Shown piece after piece: positions 43,101 through 55,629 of a stretch of 64,000 nt of DNA. The notes beneath the pieces are model-generated. The model saw nothing but the letters and a program-made list of their open reading frames with translations, was not told the DNA's origin and did not search any database. The position numbers and the translations under genes were made by a program. This stretch comes from Capniomyces stellatus (lineage: Eukaryota > Kickxellomycota > Harpellomycetes > Harpellales > Legeriomycetaceae): the NCBI GenBank assembly GCA_001661515.1, contig LUVW01000003.1, positions 1 to 64,000 of the forward strand, given 5' to 3'. The first letter of the stretch is position 1. Each line of letters begins with the position of its first letter.

Positions 43101-44177
43101 AGTAAAAATAGAATTAGTAAAAGCAAATGCTTTTACCTAAGGCACTCTGATAACAAAGCTGAATAATTGATGACTGACTTTATTTTGCTTAATTATGAAA
43201 TTCAAAACCACAGAAAACATTTTACAATAGAAGAGAGATGAGGAAAAGTAGAGAAAAAAAAAAGGAAAGATAAAGAATGACCGTGTTAACGCAAACAATA
43301 GCAGTTGAAATAGGCGCTCATATCTAAACAAGGTAAAAAGGTAAGCCAATACTCGACGAAAAAATACACGACATGTTTGAATAAGATGTTACACACAGTA
43401 CCTCGTAAACCAAAATGTAGTGCTGCGTTGTGGTGTGTTACTTAAAGTCAAATCTATCAAAGTAGATATTACCTTTATTGTGATTAGGTCAGCACTTTAG
43501 TTGTTGGTTGATAGAGATAGCTTCGTGGCAGACTACTGAATTGATCGTTTTATAGTTTAATGAAATAGCAAGGAGTTGTCCTATTATTACTACTACTATT
43601 GTTAAAAATGGGACAAAGTGTTTTTAGAGCTAAATCAACACGTACATTTACTTTTTTACTTGGCTTTTTATCCAATTGATGTCTAGTAATTAAAGAGAAC
43701 AGGCGTATCAGCGTTCATTTATCTTTTGTATACACACTTGATGTTGGACCGTTTTTGGCCAGACTAAGTATAATGAGAATGTAATGTAATGTTGTGGTGT
43801 ATGGTGTATGGTATTGGGTCATCTTAGACCTATAAAAAAGTACGAGTTTACATAATCAGTAAAAGGCAATAAGCTACTAGTTTAGTATTTTTTGATTAGA
43901 CCGGGATGATATTAGTATTAGCTGACTATAGCGACATTGATAATAAATGCCAATGCTGATTTAATAAATATCAACATTCGCAAGGGCTATTCAAATTTTT
44001 ATTCTCATCATTATTACTTTATTTTGAAAGTTCTCTAAAAGTTCAAACGCAATTTTGTTATCAACAAAAGTCAGCTATCGCTAATATCTAATGTTAAAAG
44101 TAATGAACATAGAAACTGATTGCCCAGCGTGACTCGTGCCAAACCAAGAGTTTAGGAAAATGTTTGTGAAAATAACT
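37182..44177. other. Gene desert, left part
   Basis: About 7 kb downstream of fimbrin without a supportable gene. Frames such as those on the minus strand at 38460-38969 and 40329-40523 are low complexity or too short to defend. Contains imperfect GGAGATG/GAAATG repeats near 38580-38635 and AAATGTATAAA-type repeats near 39985-40075. No transposon ends or tRNA seen. Confidence 0.55.
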
Positions 44178-44233
44178 GGGGGGGGGGGGGGNNNNNNNNN
44201 NNNNNNNNNNNNNNAGGGGGGGGGGGGGGGGGG
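44178..44233 (+). other. Assembly gap (23 N) flanked by poly-G
   Basis: N bases at 44192-44214 lie between 14 G (44178-44191) and 18 G (44216-44233). The real sequence is probably a long G tract that reads could not cross. Confidence 0.9.
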
Positions 44234-44377
44234 CACATTGTCTTTTCATATACACAAAATTATGTTTGCTTAACCAAACTAAAATATAACAAGGCGATTG
44301 ATTCAGTTTACCAATCGACTGTACATAACGCGTAATGGCTTCAAACAAACTCACAAAAAGCCAATGTACTTGAGCAA

Positions 44378-44450
44378 AACCATTGAACCATTGAACCATT
44401 GAACCATTGAACCATCGAACAATCGAACAATCGAACAATCGAACCATTGA
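44378..44450 (+). repeat. GAACCATT 8-bp minisatellite
   Basis: About nine copies of an 8-base unit, drifting from GAACCATT to GAACAATC, 150 bases beyond the poly-G gap. Confidence 0.85.
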
Positions 44451-47040
44451 GTGGGTTGGTCAAGTTACAGTTGGAGAGAAATAAATTGGTTGACGTGGTC
44501 GAAATTTGTAATATATACAAATCAGAATGTAAACCAGCAATCTTGATACGCCCAATAGCTACTGGTTCTTTTTTTGTTCTTTTTTTTTTGTACAAAAGAT
44601 AAATATTGTTGACAAGTCCAGTTATACGCTTGGGAAAATATATTCAAAGTGGGAGAGTCCCAGCATCTCAAATAGTTGGTTTGTGGCAAATAAAAGGTAA
44701 GATGACTTAAAAGACTCTACTGATATTTATTGGACCAATTATAAAGCTAAAGTTTACATCAGTTTGATGTTTTTAGTGACTGATTAATGGAGTTTTGCGA
44801 ATTATTCAATTTATAATTTGGGTAGTTCAACTTAGATAATATACATAGAATGCTTTGGGTTTTGTAATAGGTACATATAATGGCAATTTTTCTAATGTAT
44901 CATTTCTTTCTCATTAGGCTCAAGCAGAATGTGGGATACTTGTAGGAGGCAAAGCCAAGTTAAGCAAAAAAAAAAAGACTACGCTTTTGATAGATGGGAT
45001 GGTCTTGAAAACTTCCACTAAGTCATCGAGTGTTATTAGTAAACGAGCATTACGCAATAAAAAGAGAAGCTGACCAGAAGCCATTGGAGCTTAAATTCCA
45101 TTAATTTGTAATTCACACAATAGTGCAAAGCACATTAGCAAACCATTACTAGAAAGCTTAAAAACAAAACAAAACAAGCTTCGTTGTGTCTGTTCGTTAT
45201 TTAAATTAGTTGGTGTAAGGGTAGTTTAGTTTGAATTCAATTATAAAGCGCACTCAAGGAATATACATCTCGTTTAAAAATGTAGAAAGGTAAAAAAAAA
45301 ACCCTATAAGGTGGATTGGTCTGTTTTGCTATTTTAGATGGATCAAAGCAAGCTTCTATGTACAAATTCGGGTTTAATTAAACAAATTCGTAAATTTATA
45401 CGATAAAGGAGTTGGTGTAATAGTTGAAACCTCAACAGTTTTTGTTTGCAGCAAACTGTTGTAGATTTATAATAGCCACAATAAATAGAACATATCAAGT
45501 AATCATGAGCAAAGTTGATGTATTTACAAACAGTTATTTTGAAAATGAAGGTGTAATAGCTGAACAAAATTGGCCAACTAAAGGAGGAAGACTTTAAAAA
45601 ATACACATAATCTTATTCAGCTTGAAATGTGATTTAAGTTGATATATTTTAGCACAATTAGGTATAATTTAGTAAAATTAATTTAAACAAAAGTCACTGT
45701 TTGCTAGTAGAACGAAGCAAAAGCGTAAAAAAAAAAGAAACATCAAGCATTTAATTAGCTTAAATTGAGTGCAAACAGAACACAAACCAAGCGAGCGTTG
45801 ATTATAAATTTAAAAACAAGCATTTCTTGCTACGCATATTGACGAAGATTGAGGCGATAAAGAAGGAGAGAAGAAAGAAAGCCAACTTGCATCTACCTTA
45901 TTCCCTGGAGGAAGCGGAGAGTTTTTGAGTTTATAAATTTGATGGTTCTCAGAAGACAAAGATAGCTGTTAAAAAAAAATCCGGCCAATATTACACTTTG
46001 CTATTACAAATACACAACAGTTGTTTTATAGTAGATTCACAAATTGAGCTTAAAGTGCGACCTTTATGGTTATTAATTGAGGGTTATTTGGCTGTTTTTA
46101 AATTATGAATTTCAATTAAGGTTGAGCAAATCAGAATTATAGTTTGCAGAAACTTTTGATTTATAATATCCAATTACTTTAATTAAGAATTTAGTTTGGC
46201 TTGATTTAACTCGATTTATATTCAAAAAAGGCAAACAATTGTCGCAGGTCAATTTTGACTTAAAAAGTGTTACGAATCTTATTTATTTGTTAATAAATAA
46301 AGGGTAAAAATTTACAGCTGAAATATAATCCTCTAATCATGAGTTTTACCTACAAACTAACCAGAATCCAAAGTTTGGTATGCCACCCCCCCCCCATAAT
46401 ACGCACACCAGCTGTAAAGGTAAAATAAAACTCGAAGATTATTTGAAGGCTTTTATCTTCACAATGTATTTCTAAAGTGTAATGTAAACCAAGCAAAAGT
46501 CGCCAAACCCTAATCCGCACTTAGGTGTTGAAAAAAGTGGTTGCTAAAATGTTAAATGTAAAATGTTTAGGCTGACCAATAGTAAAATGACTGCAGCTGA
46601 GAAAAGTAAAATTAGGTAATGTTTGATATTGATTATTTATGGGCCATGTTGGAGTATATTTATAAAGTCAAACACACTCAGATGCAGCTGAGTGGTAGAG
46701 GCTTCAGAGACATTATGTGATTTCGATGATTTATTCTGAAGAATTCAATTCACTGAAAAATGTATTCAGATGACTAGTCTTTGCTGTTCATTAAGCAATG
46801 AGCTGAATAATCCAAAACCCGAACGAGATATTACAGGATAAAGCAGGTGAAATAAGAAAATTCAAATCCGGATAATTTTGCTTTGTAATGTGTTTTTTTT
46901 TTGTGAACTTTAAATGCAGGTTTTAATTGCAACTCGACGCCAAACTTTATACTATTTGAGTACGCTTTAATTATTTTAGTTTATCTTTATAATTTACAGT
47001 TTATTTGGCTATGTAATTTTCAGTTTATTGGCCAACTTTT
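44451..47040. other. Gene desert, middle part
   Basis: About 2.6 kb, AT-rich, no supportable frame. A C run occurs at about 46384-46395. Confidence 0.55.
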
Positions 47041-47149
47041 TTATTTTAACTTTTTTTATTTAGCTTTTTTTATCTTAGCTTTTTTTTATCTTAGCTTTTT
47101 TTTATCTTAGCTTTTTTTATTTTAGCTTTTTTTTATCTTAGTTTTTTAG
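47041..47149 (+). repeat. T-rich 15-17 bp tandem repeat
   Basis: About six copies of a unit like TTTTTTTTATCTTAGC, varying in the number of T. Confidence 0.85.
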
Positions 47150-48328
47150 CTCAAATTTTCTAGCCTTTTTTTTCATACCAGCGAGATTAAAGGTTCATTT
47201 TTGGTATTTGAAGATTATTCTAAATGATTTATTTTTTCTGAACAGTTTTATAAAGATGCTTAATAATAATTAAAATTCAGTAACGCATAGACCTAATTCA
47301 AGCAGTGAGTATCAAAATAAAAATAACATGAAAATTTTATAAAAAATTAGAATTAAAAGTGGAGCAGGAAATGATTTATATATATCCAACCTTGAATTTT
47401 AAATTAGGAAAAGCCAAAATCAAACAAATATTCTTTTTGAAGTTGAATCAAAATATAGGCTTTTCTAAAAAGTATTACTGTAATATAGTAGTCACAAAGT
47501 ACAACTAGACTAAATTCATAAATAACACATCCCTAACAATCACCAGAAAAACTAGGCTCAGTGTTGATAATAGAGCAATTAGAACTTGGAACGTATCTTA
47601 CGCGAATAATTGTACACTAGTTTTCATTTCTAGCATACTTATTGTCACTATTGTGATTATAATTGTTATTACTACTACTATTGTTACTGTTTATTATAAA
47701 GAAAGGTAAAAGTACTGTGTACATAATTAAGACATCAACTAGCTTCCTAAGAGTATTGGGCGTAGAAGAAAAATAAGAAAGAGAGTCCAACGCATATCGA
47801 ACTTACAATAAGGCAACACGCTTACACAAGAACTCACCCAACACAGTATACCCAGTTTTTACTGTATCCCATCAACTAATTTTGTAGTGAAAAACTTTGA
47901 AGATAGTACCGATACAAATATAAAAAACGGTCACACGTGCAAAAGCGTCAACATAAATGTATAAACATACAACTCGACTCACAAACTAGTATTTTGACAA
48001 GGACTGGTAAGTTTGGTTTGGTTTGTTTTAGTTTGGTTTAGTCTACCGCGCTGGTATATTGCAGTTGTTGTGTTTAAGTTTTACTATTGTTACCTGAGTA
48101 GCATAGCATAGCTATCAAAACAAAATAAATATATATAAAAAAGGAGCAAGGTAACCAATATTGGTATAACCCAATGTAAAAATGTAGGATAATCCAATAA
48201 ATCACAATTCTCGGGTAGTAAAAGACAAACATCAAAGTAAAAATTTCAAAAAAGCAATTAAATAAAAAGCCAGAAAAGAAAGACAACGCTACGTAACCCA
48301 ATAATAAAAACCCACCCCACCCACAACA
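47150..48328. other. Gene desert, right part; upstream region of the SteA gene
   Basis: About 1.2 kb, AT-rich, likely holding the promoter and leader of the transcription factor gene. No TATAAATA at the spacing seen for the secreted genes. Confidence 0.5.
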
Positions 48329-51300
48329 ATGATAACAGAGAGTATTGGGAAAGATATGGCTATGGATGACTATTGCAGCACAAGCAGCTATGGTGCAGCT
48401 AATCAAGAAGAATTCAGTGAAGAGGCCCAGGCCCAGGACCAGGACCAGGACCTCAGAGACACGTTGGTATACTTTTTACAAAATGGACCCAATTTAATTA
48501 TGGAGGACGAAAACAGCAAGTTGAATTCGACAGCAACTACAGAGCAGCTGAACCAAAGCGTAAATGATGGCCGAGCAGCGATTAGGCAGTACCGATTTAT
48601 AAATGGCGATGTGATATCATGTGTAAAATGGGATGGCGACTATTACATTACAAGCACAGACATTATTCGCGCGCTAGTTCACCGTTTTGAAGAGATCCAA
48701 AGGCAAGTGGTGCATATAAAGAAGTTTGAGGAGGGTGTGTTTTCAGATCTGAGAAGCCTGAAACCTGGACAGGGCGCACGGCTGGAGTCGCCACGTTCAG
48801 AATTCCTTGATCTTTTGTATCGCAATAACTGCGTGCGGACACAGAAGAAGCAGAAGGTATTTTATTGGTATTCAGTTCCTCACGATCAGCTGTTTAGAGA
48901 AGCGTTGGAAAGGGACTTGAAGCGAGAAGCAATGGGGATTGAGCCTACAACAAAGCTAAAACAGTCAGCTTTGGAGAACACAATGGTAAATATTGGTGGT
49001 GTTGAGCTTCCGCTTACAGTGCCTCGAGAGACAAAAAGGGAGACCAACGAAGCTAATGGGATTGATACGCTGACCAATGGCAAATTTAAAGGTAGGTCCC
49101 CTTGTTTGGCAAAAAGCAAAATAAATAAACTCAAAACCAAAGTATGCTATTTGGGTTGTGCAAAATTGAGCAAAGCGCCTTCAAGTAAGGTATTTGCACG
49201 GTTTGAGGCAAACACTAAACACCAAGTACAAATGATGTTTTAAAGACAGCAATACGAGCAGTAGTGCTAAATTATATATAATTGAAATTGAATAGGGAAC
49301 GATATAGAGCCAACAATGGTGAATGGTGACCAAGATGTAAAAATCAAAAGTTTGCTAAAAAGGGACGCCAAGGGTAACAGTAGAGACAAAGGGGGAAGCA
49401 GAAAAACAAAAAAAAAGTCGGTTGTGTTTACTGGAAGCACAAAGATGAAGGAAAATGCAGCTAATGCTGGATACCAAAGTATATCCTTTAATGGTCAGAA
49501 CGAGGACTTTAAAAGTATTTTCCATGAGCTTTTGGGCGCTTACAAATACGAGAAGAGCAAAATCACGGTTAATAACACAGGGCTGATTGCACCGCCCACA
49601 GAGAGAGGAAAGACCATGGATAGGTCAGAGTATGAAAAGTTTATGCCTACACCCACGCCTTTCCACTCACCGCTTTTAAAAGCAATAGATGATCCTAATG
49701 TATTGGACTTGTTAAACACAAAGAGCTCAATAGTCAACGACCAAACATTTGATGTATTTATGAGTTCGCTGCAAAACATCCCGTTGGCAAACATGGCAAA
49801 CGAGGCTTCAAACACCAAGGAGTTGAACTACTTGCTGGATGGACTAAGCCACAAAAACGAGCCAAGCTTTAATTATGAGATGATTAAGGGTGAGTCGATC
49901 TACGACAGCCAAGGTATTCCAAGTACAGCAAAGATGGGCAGCATGAGCTTCAACCCGGATACGCTAAACATTGAGAAGAGCAACTTGGATCTGGCAAATG
50001 AGCTGAGCATCAACGTGTCAAACTTGACCCACACAATGAATGTTGATGACTACTCTATCAATTACCCAGAGCTGAATAAGGACGAGCTGTCAGTAGATTC
50101 ACCAAACAACTTTATTTTGAATATGCATAACGGAAATTCACCGATTGGATCTTCTTGGAATGAGCACTTACCGCTTGGGTTGGAGCAAGGAATGGAGAAG
50201 CTGCGATTCCATCCATACTTTAAAGGCAAGCCCCAAGACTTGTTAAATGAGGCCGAGGTAGGCTTAGGAGACAGCACAAAATACAATAGCATGGGTAGAG
50301 ATGACGAGGGTAGCTACAGAACAGATGCCTATAGCGGCGATGATATGGAATCAAATGCCGATGGGGCAAACAACGATGGAAAGTCCCTGCTAGAGGAGCT
50401 CCAAAGAGACGTGATAAAAACAAACAAAGGCAAAGACGACCATTCGTTGCTTATTGAGCTATCCAACAAGCCTTTGCTATTGAACCAGTTTGGAAACGGC
50501 AGCACAGAAGACAACGAAAGACGATATGTATGCGAGTATCCAAACTGTATAAAGCAGTTTAAGCGCCATGAGCACCTCAAGCGTCATATCCGGACTCACA
50601 CAGGCGAGAAGCCGTATAAATGCCCACTTCAGGGCTGCGAGAAGGGATTTGCCAGGATGGACAATCTGCATCAGCACGTAAGGACACACATAAACAGGAG
50701 GGCTATTATTTCAGGTGACGCCAGGAAGGACTTTGTATCGTCGCCAAACACTAATGGAGGCTCTTTGAATAGCATGTTGAACGGCAGCAATATCCAAGCC
50801 AACAGATCAATGTCAGAGACTAGCATAAAGTCAGGGTCAATTGAGCCGAAAAACAGGGACTCTTTACTAGGCAAAAACGAAAGCATGTATGGTACCCAAA
50901 ACAAGAAGCTATTTAATAATAGATCAGAAGGCGGAATCATGAGTGCAGGAATGCCCAGCTCGGGTGCTGCAAGTGTTTCCAACAGCATTACTAAACCCGA
51001 GCTGTCAAGAAGTAGGTCTACAAGGGTAAGTGCGCCTAATAGCACCAAGTCGATTCGTGGAGGTGGCGTCCGAGCTGCCCGAAACTCGCTGTCCTCAAGA
51101 GGGGGTAGAGCCCGTAAAGACTCCACCAACCTGGTCAGCTCTAAACTAAACGCAACATCAGGCTCATCCAAAACTGCAGAGAATATTGATAACAAGATGT
51201 TAAGCGACTTTATTGCAAACAACTTGGAACCAACCCCACTAAGACGTTGGTCAACAGTTCCAGTAAACGCAGATCAACAGTCCGAGGACGACAGTGGCAA

Positions 51301-53092
51301 CTATAACTCCAATCTTGACTCAAACAGCGTCGAGTTTCTGCACGGCGGGTTTCCTAAAAACATGATCGGGCTTAGGAACTTAATGGACCTGAATAGCCCA
51401 ACTCAAGAAAATACTGCTAACAGCAACGATTTGGCGTTTGGGTTCAATGGGTTTTCAGAAAGCAGCCAAAGTATCTATCAACACAACATACTGCTAAACG
51501 AAGGGTTTGGTACAAAGTCGCCTACTAACAGCTCTGATTTGGGCGCCAACGTTTCCCAGCTAGACTCCAAGTTTGGAAATATTTTAAGCACATCTTTGTA
51601 TGATTCAGGAATCATTAATAACGCCGAAAGCACCCGCAACCCCAATACCGATAAAGGGATCAGCACAAATAACGAGATGCTTTCCAACTTTCAGAGTATT
51701 CTGCAAAAACACGTATCTCATAACGAATCAGCATCACACTTTATAAACAACCACGCCCATTCGCTGCCTGCACCATCAACCCTTGAATGGCTGGCTACAA
51801 GTCTTGGGCTGTCAAACAACACCGCACCATCAAACGAGTCTCCAGCTGATGTGTCCAACAAGCACAACATTCTGTCAAACATGGGCCTTGATCCCGGGTC
51901 ATACTTTCCCTGGATTGGGTCTCATGGTAGCATGCAGCAGCTTCATAACAGCAAGTCAGAGACTCCCAACAGCTCAAGCAATGCCTTTGGAAACATCTTG
52001 GATGGCAACACAGCACCAAGTAGCTTTGACTTGACCGCCAACTTGGCTTTCAATGAGCCTACCAAAAGCGAACAAGGCGACTTGGTTTTTGCAACTGAAA
52101 ACGACAATGATGGCACTGTACGAAGCAGTTTCAACCAACACTCGTATCAGTTTACTTACAACCCAAACTCGGTTTTTTCCAACAACAACAACAACAACAA
52201 TCGTAACGTTGCCCCACTGACTGGAATTCAGCGTAGCAATTCCAACTTCAACGACCAATCCCCCCAGAGCGTTGTTGAGAACTTGAAAAACGAGCAGGGT
52301 GGCTTATTTGATTTTTGCCACTCTACTCCAACCAACAACTTTTTGACTTTTTCGCCCTTCAACGGTAGCAACAACGAGTCTAGTCCTAGTGCGATTCCAA
52401 TGAAGTTTAACGACTCGGTTTCAGCCTCATGGTTTAAGCCTTCGTCGCTGTACAACAATGCCTCAGCAGAGTCCAATCTGGTTAATGCTGATAGCAACCA
52501 CTTTGACCACAAGGCAGACGGCTCTACTGTCACCCCCTCGTGTTCGCTCCCAGTTGGAAAGAATCTGGATTCGTTTTTTAACCAGCTAGGTGACAAAAAC
52601 TCGAATGCCAACTCCAAACGCGAGATGTTCAATTTCTCAAACTACAATGGTGTGGATAACAGTGACAACAAGTGGTCTTTGGACAATATTCAGGCCAACA
52701 AGGGCCTGTTTGATTCTGAAAACACATCCAATCTAAAGTCCAACGAAAGCGCCGGTGCATTGACCAACTCTGCCACTTCGTCAGTGATATCCTCAACATC
52801 AAAGTCCAGCACTTTGAATGCAATCACGCCATACTCAAACAACTTCATGGTTCAGTCAAATACCACTTTAAACCCAAACACCAACTACAGCAACCCGGAA
52901 AGACAAAATTCTGACAATGAAGAAGAGTTTGGTTTTGACATTGATATAGATGTTGACGTTGAAGGAAATTTAGAAAATACGATCTCCAACAACAACAATC
53001 AATCGCATAACCACCATCATGGCTTTTCTGAGTCTACTTTGTCGAACAAGCCCGAGTTTCCCTCATTTTTTGATTCCGACATGAAATTATAG
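48329..53092 (+). CDS. steA: SteA/Ste12-type transcription factor with two C2H2 zinc fingers
   Basis: Two exons join in frame: 48329-49091 and 49296-53092, giving 1519 residues. The STE DNA-binding domain (about 80-210) is very well kept: G-D-V-I-S-C-V-K-W, F-E-E-G-V-F-S-D-L-R-S-L-K-P-G, N-C-V-R-T-Q-K-K-Q-K-V-F-Y-W-Y-S-V-P-H-D. Two C2H2 fingers follow at C667-C672-H685-H689 and C697-C702-H715-H719, linked by T-G-E-K-P, as in filamentous-fungal SteA and unlike yeast Ste12. The rest is Asn/Ser-rich and disordered, including a short poly-Asn near residue 1220. The length is more than twice the usual 650-700. SteA acts below the pheromone and invasion MAPK cascade in the nucleus. The first ATG was chosen; a second in-frame ATG at 48356 is possible. 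Confidence 0.95.
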
Positions 53093-54551
53093 TTGATCGC
53101 TTTCAACTAACACTATATATGAAAATAAATAATCCCTTTTCCTTTATTTCTTATTACATATCCCAAACTACGTACTATACAAAATACATAATTCAATTTT
53201 TAGCTTAGCCCTGTTAATTTTTTACTTTTTTAATTTTTTGCCTTTAACTTTCTAACTTTTTTAACCTTTAACTTTTTTAACTTCTATTGTATTACATTTA
53301 ATATTTCACACATGTCTGTCGTTTTACCGTTTTCAAACATAAACCAAATGTGTTACATTGACAACATATTTTAACCTTCCCTTTTGTCCTAATATTATGT
53401 GCTTGATGTTTTACAAGCCGTTGTTCCTCATTCTTTTACTATCTAGTTTTGGTTTTTAAATGAAGTTTGGCTCTCAGCTTGCTGGTAGCGTTAGCCCGTA
53501 ATGCTGCATAGTTTTGGTCAGCTTTCAACTATGTTATCGCTGAGCCAACTCAGCATCAACCATCAAACTAGTTAAAATCAAAACCAAAAACAGTAACAGA
53601 AACGGAAAAGATAGCGATTTCTCAGTAAAGCATTTTGTCAGTTATTCACGTAATAATTAGTAGTTTTGGTGAAAAAAAAGTCTAAAAAATACACCAAATT
53701 GATCAGTGAAACACGTTGAAAAAAATGGCCCACTTGGTTATATCTCGCCAGTTCACAAAGTAAGCTGAATATTGACGAGCGTTTCAAGTATGACAAATTC
53801 ACCAAAAATATACGTGTGTATAGCATGATTAGGCTTGTGCTTAAAGTTAGATTGGTTTTTGAATTAGGATAAATACTAGTCATTATTGCATCTTTTTTTT
53901 TTTTACACTCCGCTTGAATCTGATGTTTGACCACCAAGGACACATATTATCCTATATTTATAATAGTGAGGTGTAGATGTACTCAGAAAGCGGCAGTTGG
54001 TAGTTTAATAATATTCAAACATTTGTAGACCAATAATATACATATCTTTTTAAGACCAAAATATTCGCATAGTATACAAGCTTGTAAATATTGTGTTCTA
54101 TTAGCGCTTTAATGGGATGTCCACTTGCTCACGTGTTTTATATCAACTTTTGAAACCAACTCACCACAATATGATTTAGTAACCAAATTAATAATAAAAA
54201 AAAACACTTGGATAAACCTGTAAACATTTCGCCAACTTGGTTTTTGAGAAATTTAGTTTTCGTATATCAGCTTTTTTAAAACAAATTCGCTGTAACCTTT
54301 TGACAAAGTATTCGTCTTGATTGAGCACCAAGCTCCACAACAAACTGTATTACAACGATCACTGCCGGAAAAGCAAAAATAAATAAATTAGTCAACTTAT
54401 ATACAACAATTGCACAAGAAACAAAATTATCCAGAGGCAGTGTTATTTAGTGATCCGAGCATGCTAACAGTTTACACCCAAGTAAAGAAGAAAAAAAAAT
54501 CAAACCAAACTGTGAACTAAAACATTAACCAATTGAAATAAAAAAAAGCAA
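53093..54551. other. Intergenic, no protein gene seen
   Basis: About 1.45 kb. T-rich 3' flank of the SteA gene, then AT-rich DNA up to the tRNA pair. Confidence 0.6.
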
Positions 54552-54558
54552 AAAAAGA
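54552..54558 (-). terminator. Pol III T-run after the tRNA pair
   Basis: Seven consecutive T on the minus strand (with more T runs a few bases beyond) begin 2 bases past the 3' end of tRNA-Ala. No run of four T lies between the two tRNA genes. Confidence 0.7.
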
Positions 54559-54560
54559 AT

Positions 54561-54633
54561 TGGAGAACCAGGGTATCGATCCCTGTACCTCTCGCATGCT
54601 AAGCGAGCGCTCTGCCATTTGAGCTAGATCCCC
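54561..54633 (-). tRNA. tRNA-Ala (anticodon AGC)
   Basis: 73 bases, no intron. D stem GCTC/GAGC, anticodon stem CTCGC/GCGAG around loop TTAGCAT (anticodon AGC), T arm CAGGG-ATCGATA-CCCTG. The acceptor stem has the G3-U70 wobble that identifies tRNA-Ala; one other pair (6-67) is T-T, a mismatch. Read from the minus strand. Confidence 0.93.
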
Positions 54634-54642
54634 AAGTCATAA

Positions 54643-54725
54643 TGATTAGAGTGGGATTTGAACCCACGCCTCCGGAGAGACCGCGGCCTTAACGCGGCGC
54701 CTTAGACCAACTCGGCCATCTAACC
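54643..54725 (-). tRNA. tRNA-Leu (anticodon AAG)
   Basis: 83 bases with a long variable arm (TCTCTCCGGAGGCG region) as in class II tRNAs. Anticodon stem CCGCG/CGCGG closes loop TTAAGGC, giving anticodon AAG. T arm GTGGG-TTCAAAT-CCCAC; acceptor GGTTAGA/TCTAATC with one G-T pair. Lies upstream of tRNA-Ala with a 9-base gap. Confidence 0.93.
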
Positions 54726-55629
54726 ACAAAAATGAAGCAAAATTATACCTATTTATCACTACCCACAATTGTGGACTTTGTTGAAACAAAAGTTATACCT
54801 TTATTTTATTGTGCCAGTGTAGATTTAATCGCGTTATCACACCATGAAGCGGTGTTAGTGTTGCAAAAATCATTGCTGTTGGTTTAAAAATTATTATTAT
54901 GGACTTGGAACTATAGCAGAACAATTGAGAATAAAAACATTGAGACGAGTAGCAGTTGTAAACTTATTTATTTACGTTTTTTTATTTCCAGTGAACGTTG
55001 GCATTGTTAGATGTGTGATGGTTAGGCTGATTTAATCTTTGTTGCTAAAATCACCATTAAATTCAACTTTACAATCAAGATCAACTTAGGGTATTAAGTA
55101 TACTATTTAACGTGTTTTCTCGAGTCTTACTTTTTTTTATTTTTATTTCTTTAAACTTGAAAAAAAACTTTATAGTAGATCAAAAAGCACGGCTAGTAAA
55201 TATTTGTAAATCAAGATCGAAAATTTGCCCATTTTTAAAAAAAATAATAATAATCATGAAAAAAAAATTTTAGTTTAGAAAAAAAGAAAAACTAAAAGCC
55301 CAATAGGATTCAAGTAAAATATCCTCAAGTGCTTTCTTTTATTATAGTTGACAAATTGTAATGAAATAGTTGAACAGGGCAATAAACCAAAACCAGTATA
55401 GCTCATAAAAAACAAAGCAGATCAGAACAAGACAAAAAGAGGCAGGATAACGAAACAGAGAAGATATATACCGGTACTTGCCAAACAAAAAGCGAATAAG
55501 TTTAATTCAACCTGGTTATTGTCAATAGTTACATAGTTTGAGATCAGCATAATAGAAAAAAAACAACGATTGAAAGTCGAGATTAATCGGGAATCGTGGG
55601 TAGAAAAAAATAAATTAGAAAAAGGTATA
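54726..55629. other. Intergenic, upstream of URB2
   Basis: About 900 bases of AT-rich DNA with poly-A tracts. The frame of the next gene is open upstream only to TAG 55534, without any ATG before 55630. Confidence 0.6.

Noticed and set aside
50671..51222. 183-codon minus-strand frame
   Set aside because: Shadow of the SteA coding region; Leu-rich composition comes from the antisense of Ser/Asn codons.
19256..53092. G-alpha and SteA as a linked pheromone-signalling cluster
   Set aside because: They lie about 27 kb apart with unrelated genes between; no evidence of clustering beyond chance.
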